Shown in pieces: positions 33,868-42,762 of a DNA stretch of 64,000 nucleotides (within the stretch, counting starts at the first letter, position 1; each line of letters starts with the position of its first letter). Both the position numbers and the translations under genes were made by a program. This DNA comes from Arthrobacter sp. ISL-5 (lineage in GTDB: Bacteria; Actinomycetota; Actinomycetes; Actinomycetales; Micrococcaceae), in contig NZ_JAGGPM010000008.1 of the NCBI RefSeq assembly GCF_018613835.1, forward strand, positions 1 through 64,000, given 5' to 3'. The notes under the pieces are model-generated. The model did not search any database. It was given only the letters and a program-made list of their open reading frames with translations, and was not told the origin of the DNA.

Positions 33868-34703
33868 GCGACTTTTCGCGGCTGTCCCTGAACAGCGCCA
33901 CCACCAAGAAGTGGACCCTGGCCGAGGCCGTCGACGGCTGCGTCCGGGCCGGCATCCCCGCGATCGGCCCGTGGCGCGACCGCGTGCACGAAGCCGGGCT
34001 CGACAAGGCCGCCAAGCTGATCAAGGACGCCGGCCTGCGGGTATCCTCGCTGTGCCGCGGCGGCTTCCTGACGGCAGCCGACGCCGAGGGGCAGGCGGCC
34101 GCGCTCGCCGACAACCGGGCCGCCATCCTGGAAGCCGTGGCGCTGGACACCCGGGAACTGTTCTTGGTGGTCGGCGGGCTGGCGCCGGGGGAAAAGGACG
34201 TCGTGGCGGCCCGCCGGCGCGTCGCCGACCGGCTCGAAGACCTGGTGCCGTTCGCCGTCGAGCACGGAATCAGGCTGGTCCTGGAGCCGCTGCACCCGAT
34301 GTACGCCGCGGACCGCGCCCTGATCTCCACCCTGGGACAGGCCCTGGACCTGGCGGCACCGTACGACGCGCAGGCAGTCGGCGTCGCCGTCGACACTTTC
34401 CACGTCTGGTGGGACCCCGACCTCAAGGCGCAGGTTGAACGTGCCGGCCGGGAGGACCGGCTTGCCTCCTACCAGGTGTGCGACTTCAACCTGCCCATCG
34501 CGGCTGATGCCTTGCTGTCCCGGGGCATGATGGGCGACGGCGTCATCGACTTCGCCACGATCGGCACCTGGGTCCGGGACGCCGGCTACACGGGCGACAT
34601 CGAGGTGGAAATCTTCAACCGGGACATCTGGGACGCCGACGGCGACACCGTCCTCGCGGCGATGAAGGAACGGTACGCGGAGCTCGTGCTGCCCTTCGCT
34701 TGA
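33864..34703 (+). CDS. Sugar phosphate isomerase/epimerase family protein
   Basis: A 279-residue xylose-isomerase-like TIM barrel (AP_endonuc_2 family). Probable metal ligands appear in LVLEPLHPMYA (Glu, His), VAVDTFHVWWDPDL (Asp, His), and the C-terminal GDIEVEIFN (Glu). It is translationally coupled (ATGA) to DUF993 and forms the third member of the LacI-controlled operon. Relatives act as ketose epimerases, inosose dehydratases or isomerases; the operon order suggests it acts on the product of the oxidoreductase. Confidence 0.87.
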   Translation: MSDFSRLSLNSATTKKWTLAEAVDGCVRAGIPAIGPWRDRVHEAGLDKAAKLIKDAGLRVSSLCRGGFLTAADAEGQAAALADNRAAILEAVALDTRELFLVVGGLAPGEKDVVAARRRVADRLEDLVPFAVEHGIRLVLEPLHPMYAADRALISTLGQALDLAAPYDAQAVGVAVDTFHVWWDPDLKAQVERAGREDRLASYQVCDFNLPIAADALLSRGMMGDGVIDFATIGTWVRDAGYTGDIEVEIFNRDIWDADGDTVLAAMKERYAELVLPFA

Positions 34704-34723
34704 AAGTCGCCAGCCCGCCTTCG

Positions 34724-34757
34724 CCGCGGACGGCCTTAACAGGACTGCCGTCCGCGG
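34724..34757 (+). terminator. Hairpin after the sugar operon
   Basis: CCGCGGACGGC (34724-34734) pairs perfectly with GCCGTCCGCGG (34747-34757) around a 12-base loop. It lies 20 bases after the isomerase stop. Confidence 0.65.
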
Positions 34758-34784
34758 GTAGGGTGAGGCCGAGGAGGCACGCTG

Positions 34785-35216
34785 ATGAATGATCAGATCA
34801 GGGACGCTGTGGCGTCAATAGTTGTTGCAGCTCCGGCGGAGAGGGTCTGGGAGGCCCTCACGGATCCCGACGACGTCAGGGAGTATTTCCTGGGCACGAA
34901 CGTCACGTCAACCTGGCGTGAGGGCGACCCCGTGACCTTTGCCGGGGAATGGAAGGGCAAAAGCTACGAAGACAAGGGAGTTGTCCTCGCGAACAGGCCC
35001 AACGAACTTCTGCGGATCACGCACTACAGCCCGCTGACCGGCCTTCCCGACCTGCCCGAGAACTACCACACAGTGGAGTACCGCCTGGACCCGCGGGCCG
35101 ACGGCACGGAAGTCAGCATCACGCAGGGCAACAACAGGAGCGAATCCGAAGCGGACGAATCAACCAAGCTCTGGGATATGGTGCTCGGCAACCTCAAGGA
35201 GTATCTGGAGCGCTGA
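34785..35216 (+). CDS. SRPBCC (AHSA1/START-like) domain protein
   Basis: A 143-residue protein with the helix-grip fold. The N-terminal VAAPAERVWEALTDPDDVREYF is the AHSA1 signature, and WDMVLGNLKEYLER is the typical C-terminal helix. It probably binds a hydrophobic ligand. GAGGAGG precedes the ATG. It stands alone after the sugar-operon terminator. No specific role can be assigned. Confidence 0.87.
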   Translation: MNDQIRDAVASIVVAAPAERVWEALTDPDDVREYFLGTNVTSTWREGDPVTFAGEWKGKSYEDKGVVLANRPNELLRITHYSPLTGLPDLPENYHTVEYRLDPRADGTEVSITQGNNRSESEADESTKLWDMVLGNLKEYLER

Positions 35217-35284
35217 CTCGGCGGAGCGGCCGGAGGTTCCCGTGCCAGGCCGCCCAGCGCCGGCGTACTGGCGGCCGGCTTCTT

Positions 35285-35746
35285 TCAGCGCCGGCGTGTT
35301 GCCGATACGCGCCGGCGGTGTTCAGCGGCACGGAGCTGGATGATCCTCGCGGCGCCGGCCATTGCCACGAGCACGCCGCCGCCGACCGCAGCGATGAAGA
35401 GTGCGATACCGAGGGCCACGGCACCTTGCAGCCCGAAAAACTTAACTTGGACGAGTTCCTGATTTTGCAGGATGAAGACGATCAGCAGCACAAGGACCAC
35501 CAGGGCCGACGCGACCGCGGCCCAGATCATGCCGGCCCGGGTGACCGGGCGTTTTGGTTCGTTCCTGGCCGCCGGAGTGGTGCCTCCGTCGTAGCCGGGA
35601 AGGGAAGCGGTGCCGGGCCGGCTTTGGCCCTCACCGGTGGCAGGCCTCCGGCCTTCCGCTGGCAGAGGCACGCTCGGCCCGGAGGCCTGCGCCGGCGGCG
35701 GTTGTTGCTGATCGGACGGTTCGTGCTCAGATCGATTCTGCGGCAT
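35285..35746 (-). CDS. LapA family (DUF1049) membrane protein
   Basis: A 153-residue protein. Residues 1 to about 70 are hydrophilic, Pro/Gln/Gly-rich and disordered. Two transmembrane segments follow at about 77-100 (IWAAVASALVVLVLLIVFIL) and 112-132, separated by the family-typical NQELVQVKFFG loop, then a basic tail. This matches the LapA/YciS group, involved in lipopolysaccharide assembly in Gram-negatives but of unknown role in actinobacteria. The start at 35746 is chosen for AAGGA upstream; the open frame extends further, but the added residues are unlike the family. Confidence 0.8.
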   Translation of the reverse strand: MPQNRSEHEPSDQQQPPPAQASGPSVPLPAEGRRPATGEGQSRPGTASLPGYDGGTTPAARNEPKRPVTRAGMIWAAVASALVVLVLLIVFILQNQELVQVKFFGLQGAVALGIALFIAAVGGGVLVAMAGAARIIQLRAAEHRRRVSATRRR

Positions 35747-35933
35747 GCCGGTGAATCCTTTCCGATGGTCCGCGCGGCGTGGTGGTGTGGGCGCCGGCGC
35801 CACATCACTGTGCCGGCGCCCACTCCGATCATAAGCACGCTTCGGGCCCATGGTAAGCATGCTTTGCATTATTGGGGTCGCGTGTCGGGCGGGGCGGGAA
35901 CGGTCGGTGGCACTGCACGCCGGGACAACGAAA

Positions 35934-35961
35934 GACACCCCGGTCCGAAGACCGGGGTGTC
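35934..35961 (-). terminator. Terminator after tRNA-Arg
   Basis: GACACCCCGGT pairs perfectly with ACCGGGGTGTC around a 6-base loop. On the minus strand TTTCGTTGT follows. It is 50 bases beyond the tRNA 3' end. Confidence 0.75.
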
Positions 35962-36010
35962 AACGATGACCCGACACACCCGTAAAGGATGTCTCGACTC
36001 ACCACAACGG

Positions 36011-36083
36011 TGCCCCAGGAGGGAATCGAACCCCCGACCGGCGGATTAGAAGGCCGCTGCTCTATCCCCTGAGCTACTGGGGC
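36011..36083 (-). tRNA. tRNA-Arg (anticodon TCT)
   Basis: Read on the minus strand: acceptor GCCCCAG, D-arm TAGCTCAGGGGATAGAGC, anticodon loop CTTCTAA (TCT, arginine), T-arm GGGGTTCGATTCCCTC, acceptor CTGGGGC with A discriminator. CCA is not encoded. Confidence 0.95.
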
Positions 36084-36296
36084 AGTGGCTGCCCGGCAGG
36101 TTCCGGGCGCCTAAAAAAGTCTACATTGACTTGACCCCGGACGGCGTCACGGGCCTAGATCGTTTCACCAGTCCTCCACACGGCGTCCCCTGACTGGGTT
36201 TTGCACATAGGTCACGTTGGCCCTCCCCATTCGCTCGTGGCCGGTCGAAGCTTGGAGTGCCTGCTAGGGCAAGACAATTCGAGACAGGACACCAAG

Positions 36297-36854
36297 ATGA
36301 CTGACAACATCACCGTCCGCGGCTTCGTTGCCTCGGAGATCCGAAGCTCCACCACTCCCGGCGGTGTTGCCACCGCCTCTTTCCGCCTCGGGTCGACCGA
36401 CCGGCGGTACGACCGTGCCTCCAACACGTGGGTGGATGGAAACACGAACTGGTTCACCGTTCAGGGATACCGGCAGCTTGCCGGGAACATTGGCTGCAGC
36501 ATCAAGAAGGGCCAGCGCGTCATCATCGTCGGGCGGCTGAAGATGCGCAGCTGGGAAAAGGACGGCCGGATCTACCATGTGGCCGAAATCGATGCGGAGT
36601 CCGTGGGCCATGACCTCATGTGGGGCTCCGCCAACTTCACCCGGACAGCCGGCAACAGCCCCCAGCCGGCCGCGGCCGCAGACGGAACGGCCGGGGATGC
36701 CGAGGGACACGAATCCGATCCGTCCGGGCGCGGCCAGGAGGAGGACGGGGAGGAGGATGAGGACTCAGAGGCATCAGACATCTTCATCGACGCCACAGGT
36801 GACACCCTGGAGTTGGACTCCGAAACCGGAGAGCTCACTGGGGCGGCAGCCTGA
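36297..36854 (+). CDS. ssb: Single-stranded DNA-binding protein paralogue
   Basis: A 185-residue OB-fold protein (residues about 1-115: VRGFVASEIRSS, NWFTVQGYRQLAGNI, GQRVIIVGRLKMRSW). The C-terminal part is acidic and disordered (EEDGEEDEDSE), but the protein ends in ELTGAAA rather than the DDDIPF tip through which SSB recruits repair and replication proteins. It is therefore probably a second SSB (SsbB-like), with the main ssb elsewhere. The ATG at 36297 has AGGA upstream. The gene is not linked to rpsF/rpsR, the usual site of the main ssb. Confidence 0.88.
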   Translation: MTDNITVRGFVASEIRSSTTPGGVATASFRLGSTDRRYDRASNTWVDGNTNWFTVQGYRQLAGNIGCSIKKGQRVIIVGRLKMRSWEKDGRIYHVAEIDAESVGHDLMWGSANFTRTAGNSPQPAAAADGTAGDAEGHESDPSGRGQEEDGEEDEDSEASDIFIDATGDTLELDSETGELTGAAA

Positions 36855-36910
36855 CCGGCGGTGGCATGCGGCACCGTAACCCCCGCGGTGCCGCATGGCA
36901 GAATGGCAGC

Positions 36911-37441
36911 GTGACGCGAGCGATGACACCTCAGACAAAATCCGGATCCAAGGGCTATGCCGGCAGGGTGTCCGCCCAGTTCGCGCTCGCCGTGCTGCTG
37001 CTGACGTCGCTAGCAGCGTGCAGTTCCGGCGCCGGCCAGCGGCCCGGACCGGAATCTGCCGCCTCGGGCGGGGCATCTTCGGCCGGGTCCTCCGCCTCAG
37101 CCCCGGCTGCCGCGTCCTCCGCCGCGGCGCAGGCGACGGCTGCAACCGCGACCGCCCGGCTGCAGCGGACCATGACCGACGCCCTCGGAAGCCTCACAGC
37201 AGGCAACCCGAAGCCGGGAACGGAACAGATCACGGCGGCACTGACTGCCGCCGGTGTTCCCGCCCGCACCCTCGAGGTCTCGGCGGGCCGCACGCCCACC
37301 GGCCTGGACGTGGATTCCATCGAGGCCGCGGCAGTTCGGGGCAAGGACTGCGTGGTCGGGCAGATCCGCGACGGCAAAGTCACCGTGACCGTGCTGCCGG
37401 TGCTGTCGAACGGGAAGTGCTTCGTGGGAGCTCCCGCCTGA
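36911..37441 (+). CDS. Lipoprotein with DUF6993-like domain
   Basis: A 176-residue exported protein. A basic N-terminus and hydrophobic segment (FALAVLLLTSLAAC) end in the lipobox LAAC|SS, so it should be a membrane-attached lipoprotein. A low-complexity Ala/Ser linker follows (about residues 42-80), then a compact C-terminal domain with two cysteines (GKDCVVGQIRDGKVTVTVLP and NGKCFVG) that may form a disulfide. The family name DUF6993 is from memory. The GTG at 36911 is preferred: CAGAAT lies six bases upstream. Function unknown. Confidence 0.75.
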   Translation: MTRAMTPQTKSGSKGYAGRVSAQFALAVLLLTSLAACSSGAGQRPGPESAASGGASSAGSSASAPAAASSAAAQATAATATARLQRTMTDALGSLTAGNPKPGTEQITAALTAAGVPARTLEVSAGRTPTGLDVDSIEAAAVRGKDCVVGQIRDGKVTVTVLPVLSNGKCFVGAPA

Positions 37442-37484
37442 CGCGAATGTGAGTTATGCCCGCCAACCCACTAGATTTGGAACC

Positions 37485-39167
<1,683 letters not shown>

Positions 39168-39176
39168 TTCCACAGC

Positions 39177-39210
39177 AAAGGCCGGTTCCCCGAAGGGAAC
39201 CGGCCTTTCG
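39177..39210 (+). terminator. Terminator after ettA
   Basis: AAAGGCCGGTTCCC pairs perfectly with GGGAACCGGCCTTT around a CGAA loop. The TTT of the right arm is followed by CGC, so the T-run is short. It also lies 47 bases downstream of the convergent tesB stop. Confidence 0.85.
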
Positions 39211-39256
39211 CATGCCCGGCGGCTTTCGCCTCCCGGCGGCTGGTGCCGCGGCCGGG

Positions 39257-40237
39257 TTAGTCCCGCTCCGCCCTGCGCATCTGGTGCTGGAGGACCTTCG
39301 ACTGGAAGGCCCCCGCCACCTTGCTTTTCAGGTCCGTCGGCACCCGGACCATCCCTTCCTGGGCCACGGATGCCACATGCAGGCCCTCGCGGTTGAAGAT
39401 CTTTCCGGTGGCCAGCCCCCGGGCTCCCTGGGCGCTGGGGCTTTCCTGGACGTACAGCAGCCACTCATCCACCCGCACGGGCCGGTGCCACCACATGGCG
39501 TGGTCCAGGCTGGCCACGCTCATGCCCGGCGTGATCCAGCTCAGTCCGTGCTTGCGCAGAATGGATTCGAGCAGCGTGTAGTCGCTCGCGTACGCCAGCG
39601 CGGCGCGGTGGGTGTTGGCGTCGTCCGGCATGGCGCTGAAGGTCTTCATCCACACGGCGTTGCGGGCTTCCTTCTTGCCGGTGGCCGCGACATACAGGGC
39701 CGGATCGACGTGGCGGATGTCGAAGGGCCGCTCATACGACCAGTGCCGGGCCACGGGGTGGTCGAACTTGCCCAGGAGGTCCGCGGTGCTCGGAAGTGAC
39801 TCCGGATCAGGAATCCCCTCCGGCATCTCCGACTGGTGCTCAATGCCGTCGTCCTCGGCCTGGAACGAGGCGATCATGGACAGGATCGGCGTGCCGTCCT
39901 GATACGCGTGCACCCGGCGCGCCGAGAAGGACCGGCCGTCCCGCAGCCGCTGCACGCCGAAGGTGATGGGCTTGTTCGCGTCGCCTGGCCGGAGGAAGTA
40001 GGCGTGCATGGAGTGTACGGTGCGGACCGGATCCACGGTTCGCATCCCGGCGATCAGGGACTGTGCCAGAACCTGGCCCCCGAAAACGCGCTGGTGCGGC
40101 TGCCGCTGCGACGGACCCATGAAGATATCCTCGTCCGTCCGGGCGCCCTCAAGCTCGCCAAGGTCCAGCAGTTCGATCAGTGAGGTGGTGGGGTCGTTCA
40201 AGGGCAATGCCTGCAATCCGGCGTCCGCTTCAGTCAT
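39257..40237 (-). CDS. tesB: Acyl-CoA thioesterase II (TesB-like)
   Basis: A 326-residue double hot-dog enzyme that hydrolyses medium/long-chain acyl-CoA. The N-terminal RVFGGQVLAQSLIAG and the substrate segment HSMHAYFLRPGD are typical. The C-terminal hot-dog has LDHAMWWHRPVRVDEWLLY, containing the catalytic Asp. The ATG is six bases after TAGAGT on the minus strand, leaderless. It is divergent from the gene at 40301, with the two promoters back to back in 63 bases. Confidence 0.92.
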   Translation of the reverse strand: MTEADAGLQALPLNDPTTSLIELLDLGELEGARTDEDIFMGPSQRQPHQRVFGGQVLAQSLIAGMRTVDPVRTVHSMHAYFLRPGDANKPITFGVQRLRDGRSFSARRVHAYQDGTPILSMIASFQAEDDGIEHQSEMPEGIPDPESLPSTADLLGKFDHPVARHWSYERPFDIRHVDPALYVAATGKKEARNAVWMKTFSAMPDDANTHRAALAYASDYTLLESILRKHGLSWITPGMSVASLDHAMWWHRPVRVDEWLLYVQESPSAQGARGLATGKIFNREGLHVASVAQEGMVRVPTDLKSKVAGAFQSKVLQHQMRRAERD

Positions 40238-40300
40238 GGTTTGACTCTAGACGTCGCCCCGGCACCGCTCAACCGAGGCTCAGCCGGTAGTGTTCTTAAT

Positions 40301-40963
40301 GTGTCTGATCTCCTCACCCAGTCCTTCCGCTTTGCCGATCCCCGCGACCTCGCCGATCTCAGGACCTACGCCACGCGCGCCAAGGCCATCGACGACGGCG
40401 CCATCCGCCTCCAGGCAGCGGGCCCTGTCCTGGCCGCCTACGTCTGCGTGCTCCGGCCCCGCCTGCTGGGGGAGTCCACCCCCACCATCCTCGGCCTGCG
40501 GACCATGGCGCTGGCAGAACCGTCCACCACGGACGTCACCGTCCCGCTCGCGGCGGTCCTTGACCGGCTCGCGCGGGCAGGAGAGAACGACGCCGAACTC
40601 GCGGTCCCGCCGTCGACAGTCACCGAGTCATGGGCCGGCGTCGGAGCACCGCGCGGCGGTTGGGAGCTGATCGGTTCGGTCCCGGACGACGTCCTCAGGA
40701 AAGCCGCGGAAGCGGGCATCGCCGAGGTGGCCGGAATCGTGCCGGACAAGCCGGGCGCCCTGATTGTCAACAACGCCCGCGCCGCGGTCTGGGGTCGCGG
40801 GCTGGAGGGACTGTCCGGCCTTCCCGCCGGCGCAGCCTTCGCCGCGCTTGCACTCGGATTCCTCGGCTCCGACGAACAGCGCCTCTACCGGGCCGGCCGC
40901 TGGTTCCGTCTCAGCGGCAGCCGCGGGCATGTCCTGGCCAGGACCGGCGCCGGTCTGCCTTAG
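40301..40963 (+). CDS. Hypothetical protein
   Basis: A 220-residue, apparently cytoplasmic protein. No signal peptide or clear membrane segment is visible. Notable segments are FRFADPRDLADLRTYATRAK at the N-terminus and GWELIGSVPDDVLRKAAEAG in the middle. No family is recognised with confidence, but it looks like a real, conserved actinobacterial gene by codon use. The GTG at 40301 is chosen because TAGTGT lies seven bases upstream. It is convergent with the truncated haemoglobin gene, 6 bases apart. Confidence 0.7.
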   Translation: MSDLLTQSFRFADPRDLADLRTYATRAKAIDDGAIRLQAAGPVLAAYVCVLRPRLLGESTPTILGLRTMALAEPSTTDVTVPLAAVLDRLARAGENDAELAVPPSTVTESWAGVGAPRGGWELIGSVPDDVLRKAAEAGIAEVAGIVPDKPGALIVNNARAAVWGRGLEGLSGLPAGAAFAALALGFLGSDEQRLYRAGRWFRLSGSRGHVLARTGAGLP

Positions 40964-40969
40964 CCGGGC

Positions 40970-41428
40970 CTAGGCCTCAGACGGGCTGTTCACCATGGAC
41001 AGTGCCGCCCGCTCCATGTAGTCCCACAGCGTGCCCTCGTACAGCGGCGGCAGCTCGAGCGAGTCAACGGCCGTGCGCATGTGGTGCAGCCAGCGGTCCT
41101 TGGCCTCGGGCGTGACCTGGAACGGGATGTGGCGCATCCGCAGCCGTGGATGGCCGCGCTCTTCGCCGTAGGTCGTGGGCCCGCCCCAGTACTGCTCAAG
41201 GAACATCAGGAAACGCCGCTTGGCCGGAGCCAAGTCCTCTTCCGGATACATCGGGCGTAGAACCGGATCGGTTGCGACGCCGTCGTAAAACACGTCAATG
41301 AGCTTCACGAACGTCTCGTGGCCGCCCACCGCATCGTAAAAGTTGTCCGTGTAGCCGGGCTGGCTGAACGGGTCATTGCGCATCAGCTGCCGGGGTGCGT
41401 TGGGCTCGGAGGGGGTGGGGATTGTCAT
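40970..41428 (-). CDS. glbO: Truncated haemoglobin, group II
   Basis: A 152-residue haem protein of the 2-on-2 globin fold. The proximal histidine is in RLRMRHIPFQVT. Tyr/Trp residues of group II (GlbO-type) are seen in FYDAVGGHETFVKLIDVFY and FLEQYWGGPTTYGEERG. These proteins bind oxygen or detoxify NO/peroxide. GGAG lies eight bases before the ATG. It follows the MscS-like gene by 2 bases, so the two form one operon. Confidence 0.94.
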   Translation of the reverse strand: MTIPTPSEPNAPRQLMRNDPFSQPGYTDNFYDAVGGHETFVKLIDVFYDGVATDPVLRPMYPEEDLAPAKRRFLMFLEQYWGGPTTYGEERGHPRLRMRHIPFQVTPEAKDRWLHHMRTAVDSLELPPLYEGTLWDYMERAALSMVNSPSEA

Positions 41429-41430
41429 GG

Positions 41431-42102
41431 CTATTCTCCGGACTTCTGCTGCGGCCCGTGCTGGGCTTCTGCCTCGAGCGGCCCGTCGCCTGGCTCATCG
41501 GCCGGAGCCACGTAGTTGCCCTGCGACCGGTTGCCCACGCGGAGGATTTCACCGTTGCGCAGGTACCAGATGGCCCCGTTGTCGTCACGGACTCGGGTGA
41601 TCCGCAGGCCAATCGACTCCACGACGCCCACCACTTCGCTGGTCTCGATGACGTCGCCGATGCCGTACTGGTCCTCGATGGTGATGAAGATCCCGGCCAG
41701 GAAGTCGCGGATCAGCTGCTGGGCGCCAAAACCGATGGCGATACCCAGGATACCGACGCTTGTCAGCAGCGGTGCGACGTCCACGTCAAGGTTCTTAAGT
41801 ACATAGATGCTCGTGATGACGGCGATGACCACGCCCACCACGCTGTTCAGCAGCGACCCGATGGTGTTGGCGCGCTGGACCCGCCGCTCGTGGTCGAGGG
41901 CGCGCAGGGCGGGAGCGACCCACCTGAAGTGCGGCTTCTTGAACAGCGATGTTCCGCTGGCGACACTCTTGGTGATCCGGGAGATCATGAAGCTCGCCAG
42001 CAGCCACAGGATGATGCCTGCGCCGAGGCTGATCGCTATGCCGGCGACGTCGAACCCCGTGGGTTCCAGCGAGGCCGAAGGCGTTGTAAACATGCTGTAC
42101 AT
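41431..42102 (-). CDS. Small-conductance mechanosensitive channel (MscS family)
   Basis: A 223-residue membrane protein. The first segment (IAISLGAGIILWLLASFMI) is followed by a short basic loop and two further segments (VVGVVIAVITSIYVL and a pore-like LLTSVGILGIAIGFGAQQLIRDFLAG). The MscS beta domain follows with EDQYGIGDVIET and VESIGLRITRVRDDNG. The Gly/Ala-rich pore helix and QxxxRDF are typical. It protects against hypo-osmotic shock. It has no large N-terminal extension. It heads the two-gene operon with glbO. Confidence 0.92.
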   Translation of the reverse strand: MYSMFTTPSASLEPTGFDVAGIAISLGAGIILWLLASFMISRITKSVASGTSLFKKPHFRWVAPALRALDHERRVQRANTIGSLLNSVVGVVIAVITSIYVLKNLDVDVAPLLTSVGILGIAIGFGAQQLIRDFLAGIFITIEDQYGIGDVIETSEVVGVVESIGLRITRVRDDNGAIWYLRNGEILRVGNRSQGNYVAPADEPGDGPLEAEAQHGPQQKSGE

Positions 42103-42212
42103 CTGTGGGGATGCTCCTTGCTGCTGTCCGACGGCGGCCGGGGGTATCCGCCGGTCTTCCGGCGGCGGCCTGCTCTCTGGTCGCTTTTAAGCGTAGCGGT
42201 GTATGGCGCTGG

Positions 42213-42692
42213 CTAACTTCCGGCCGCTGTGGTAACGGGAGAGTGCAGGACGGGAAAATTTACGCTGCGGGCGATGAAGCACAGGGCGTTGGCCTGGCGG
42301 TGCATTTCCTTGGCCAGCGCAATGTGGGCGGGGTCGGCCACTGTCACCTGCGGCCGGAGGGTCACATTTTCGAACTGCCCGCTGCCGTCGCGGTTGAGCC
42401 GCATCATGCCGGTCGCGTTGTCCTCATAGGACAGGACGACGACGCCGTGCCTGACCGCCACATGCAGGAAGGACAGCATGTGGCACTGCGCGAGAGCCGT
42501 GAGCAGCAGCTGCTCCGGGTTGTACCGGGCCCGGTCGCCGCGGAACGTGGGGTCGGCCGAGCCCTTGAGGACCGGCAGCCCCGGAATTTCGACGTCGTGG
42601 TCCCGGGAATATTCCCGGTAGGACGACGTGCCGCTTCCAAGGTTGCCGGTCCAGCGGACAGTCAGCGAATAGTGGTGCTCATCAAGGCCCAT
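42213..42692 (-). CDS. OsmC family protein
   Basis: A 159-residue thiol peroxidase-like protein. The two conserved cysteines are in LAQCHMLSFLHVA and ANALCFIARSVNF. The N-terminal RWTGNLGSGTSSYREYSRDH is typical of the OsmC/YhfA group. It probably reduces organic hydroperoxides with low-molecular-weight thiols. The ATG lies six bases after TAAACT on the minus strand, leaderless. It stands between mscS and pepN on the same strand. Confidence 0.88.
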   Translation of the reverse strand: MGLDEHHYSLTVRWTGNLGSGTSSYREYSRDHDVEIPGLPVLKGSADPTFRGDRARYNPEQLLLTALAQCHMLSFLHVAVRHGVVVLSYEDNATGMMRLNRDGSGQFENVTLRPQVTVADPAHIALAKEMHRQANALCFIARSVNFPVLHSPVTTAAGS

Positions 42693-42762
42693 GCCGTTAG
42701 TTTAGAACGCCCGCTGTTCGGGTGCCCGCCCTTCAGGCATGAGCCGTTCAGACATGCCCGGC

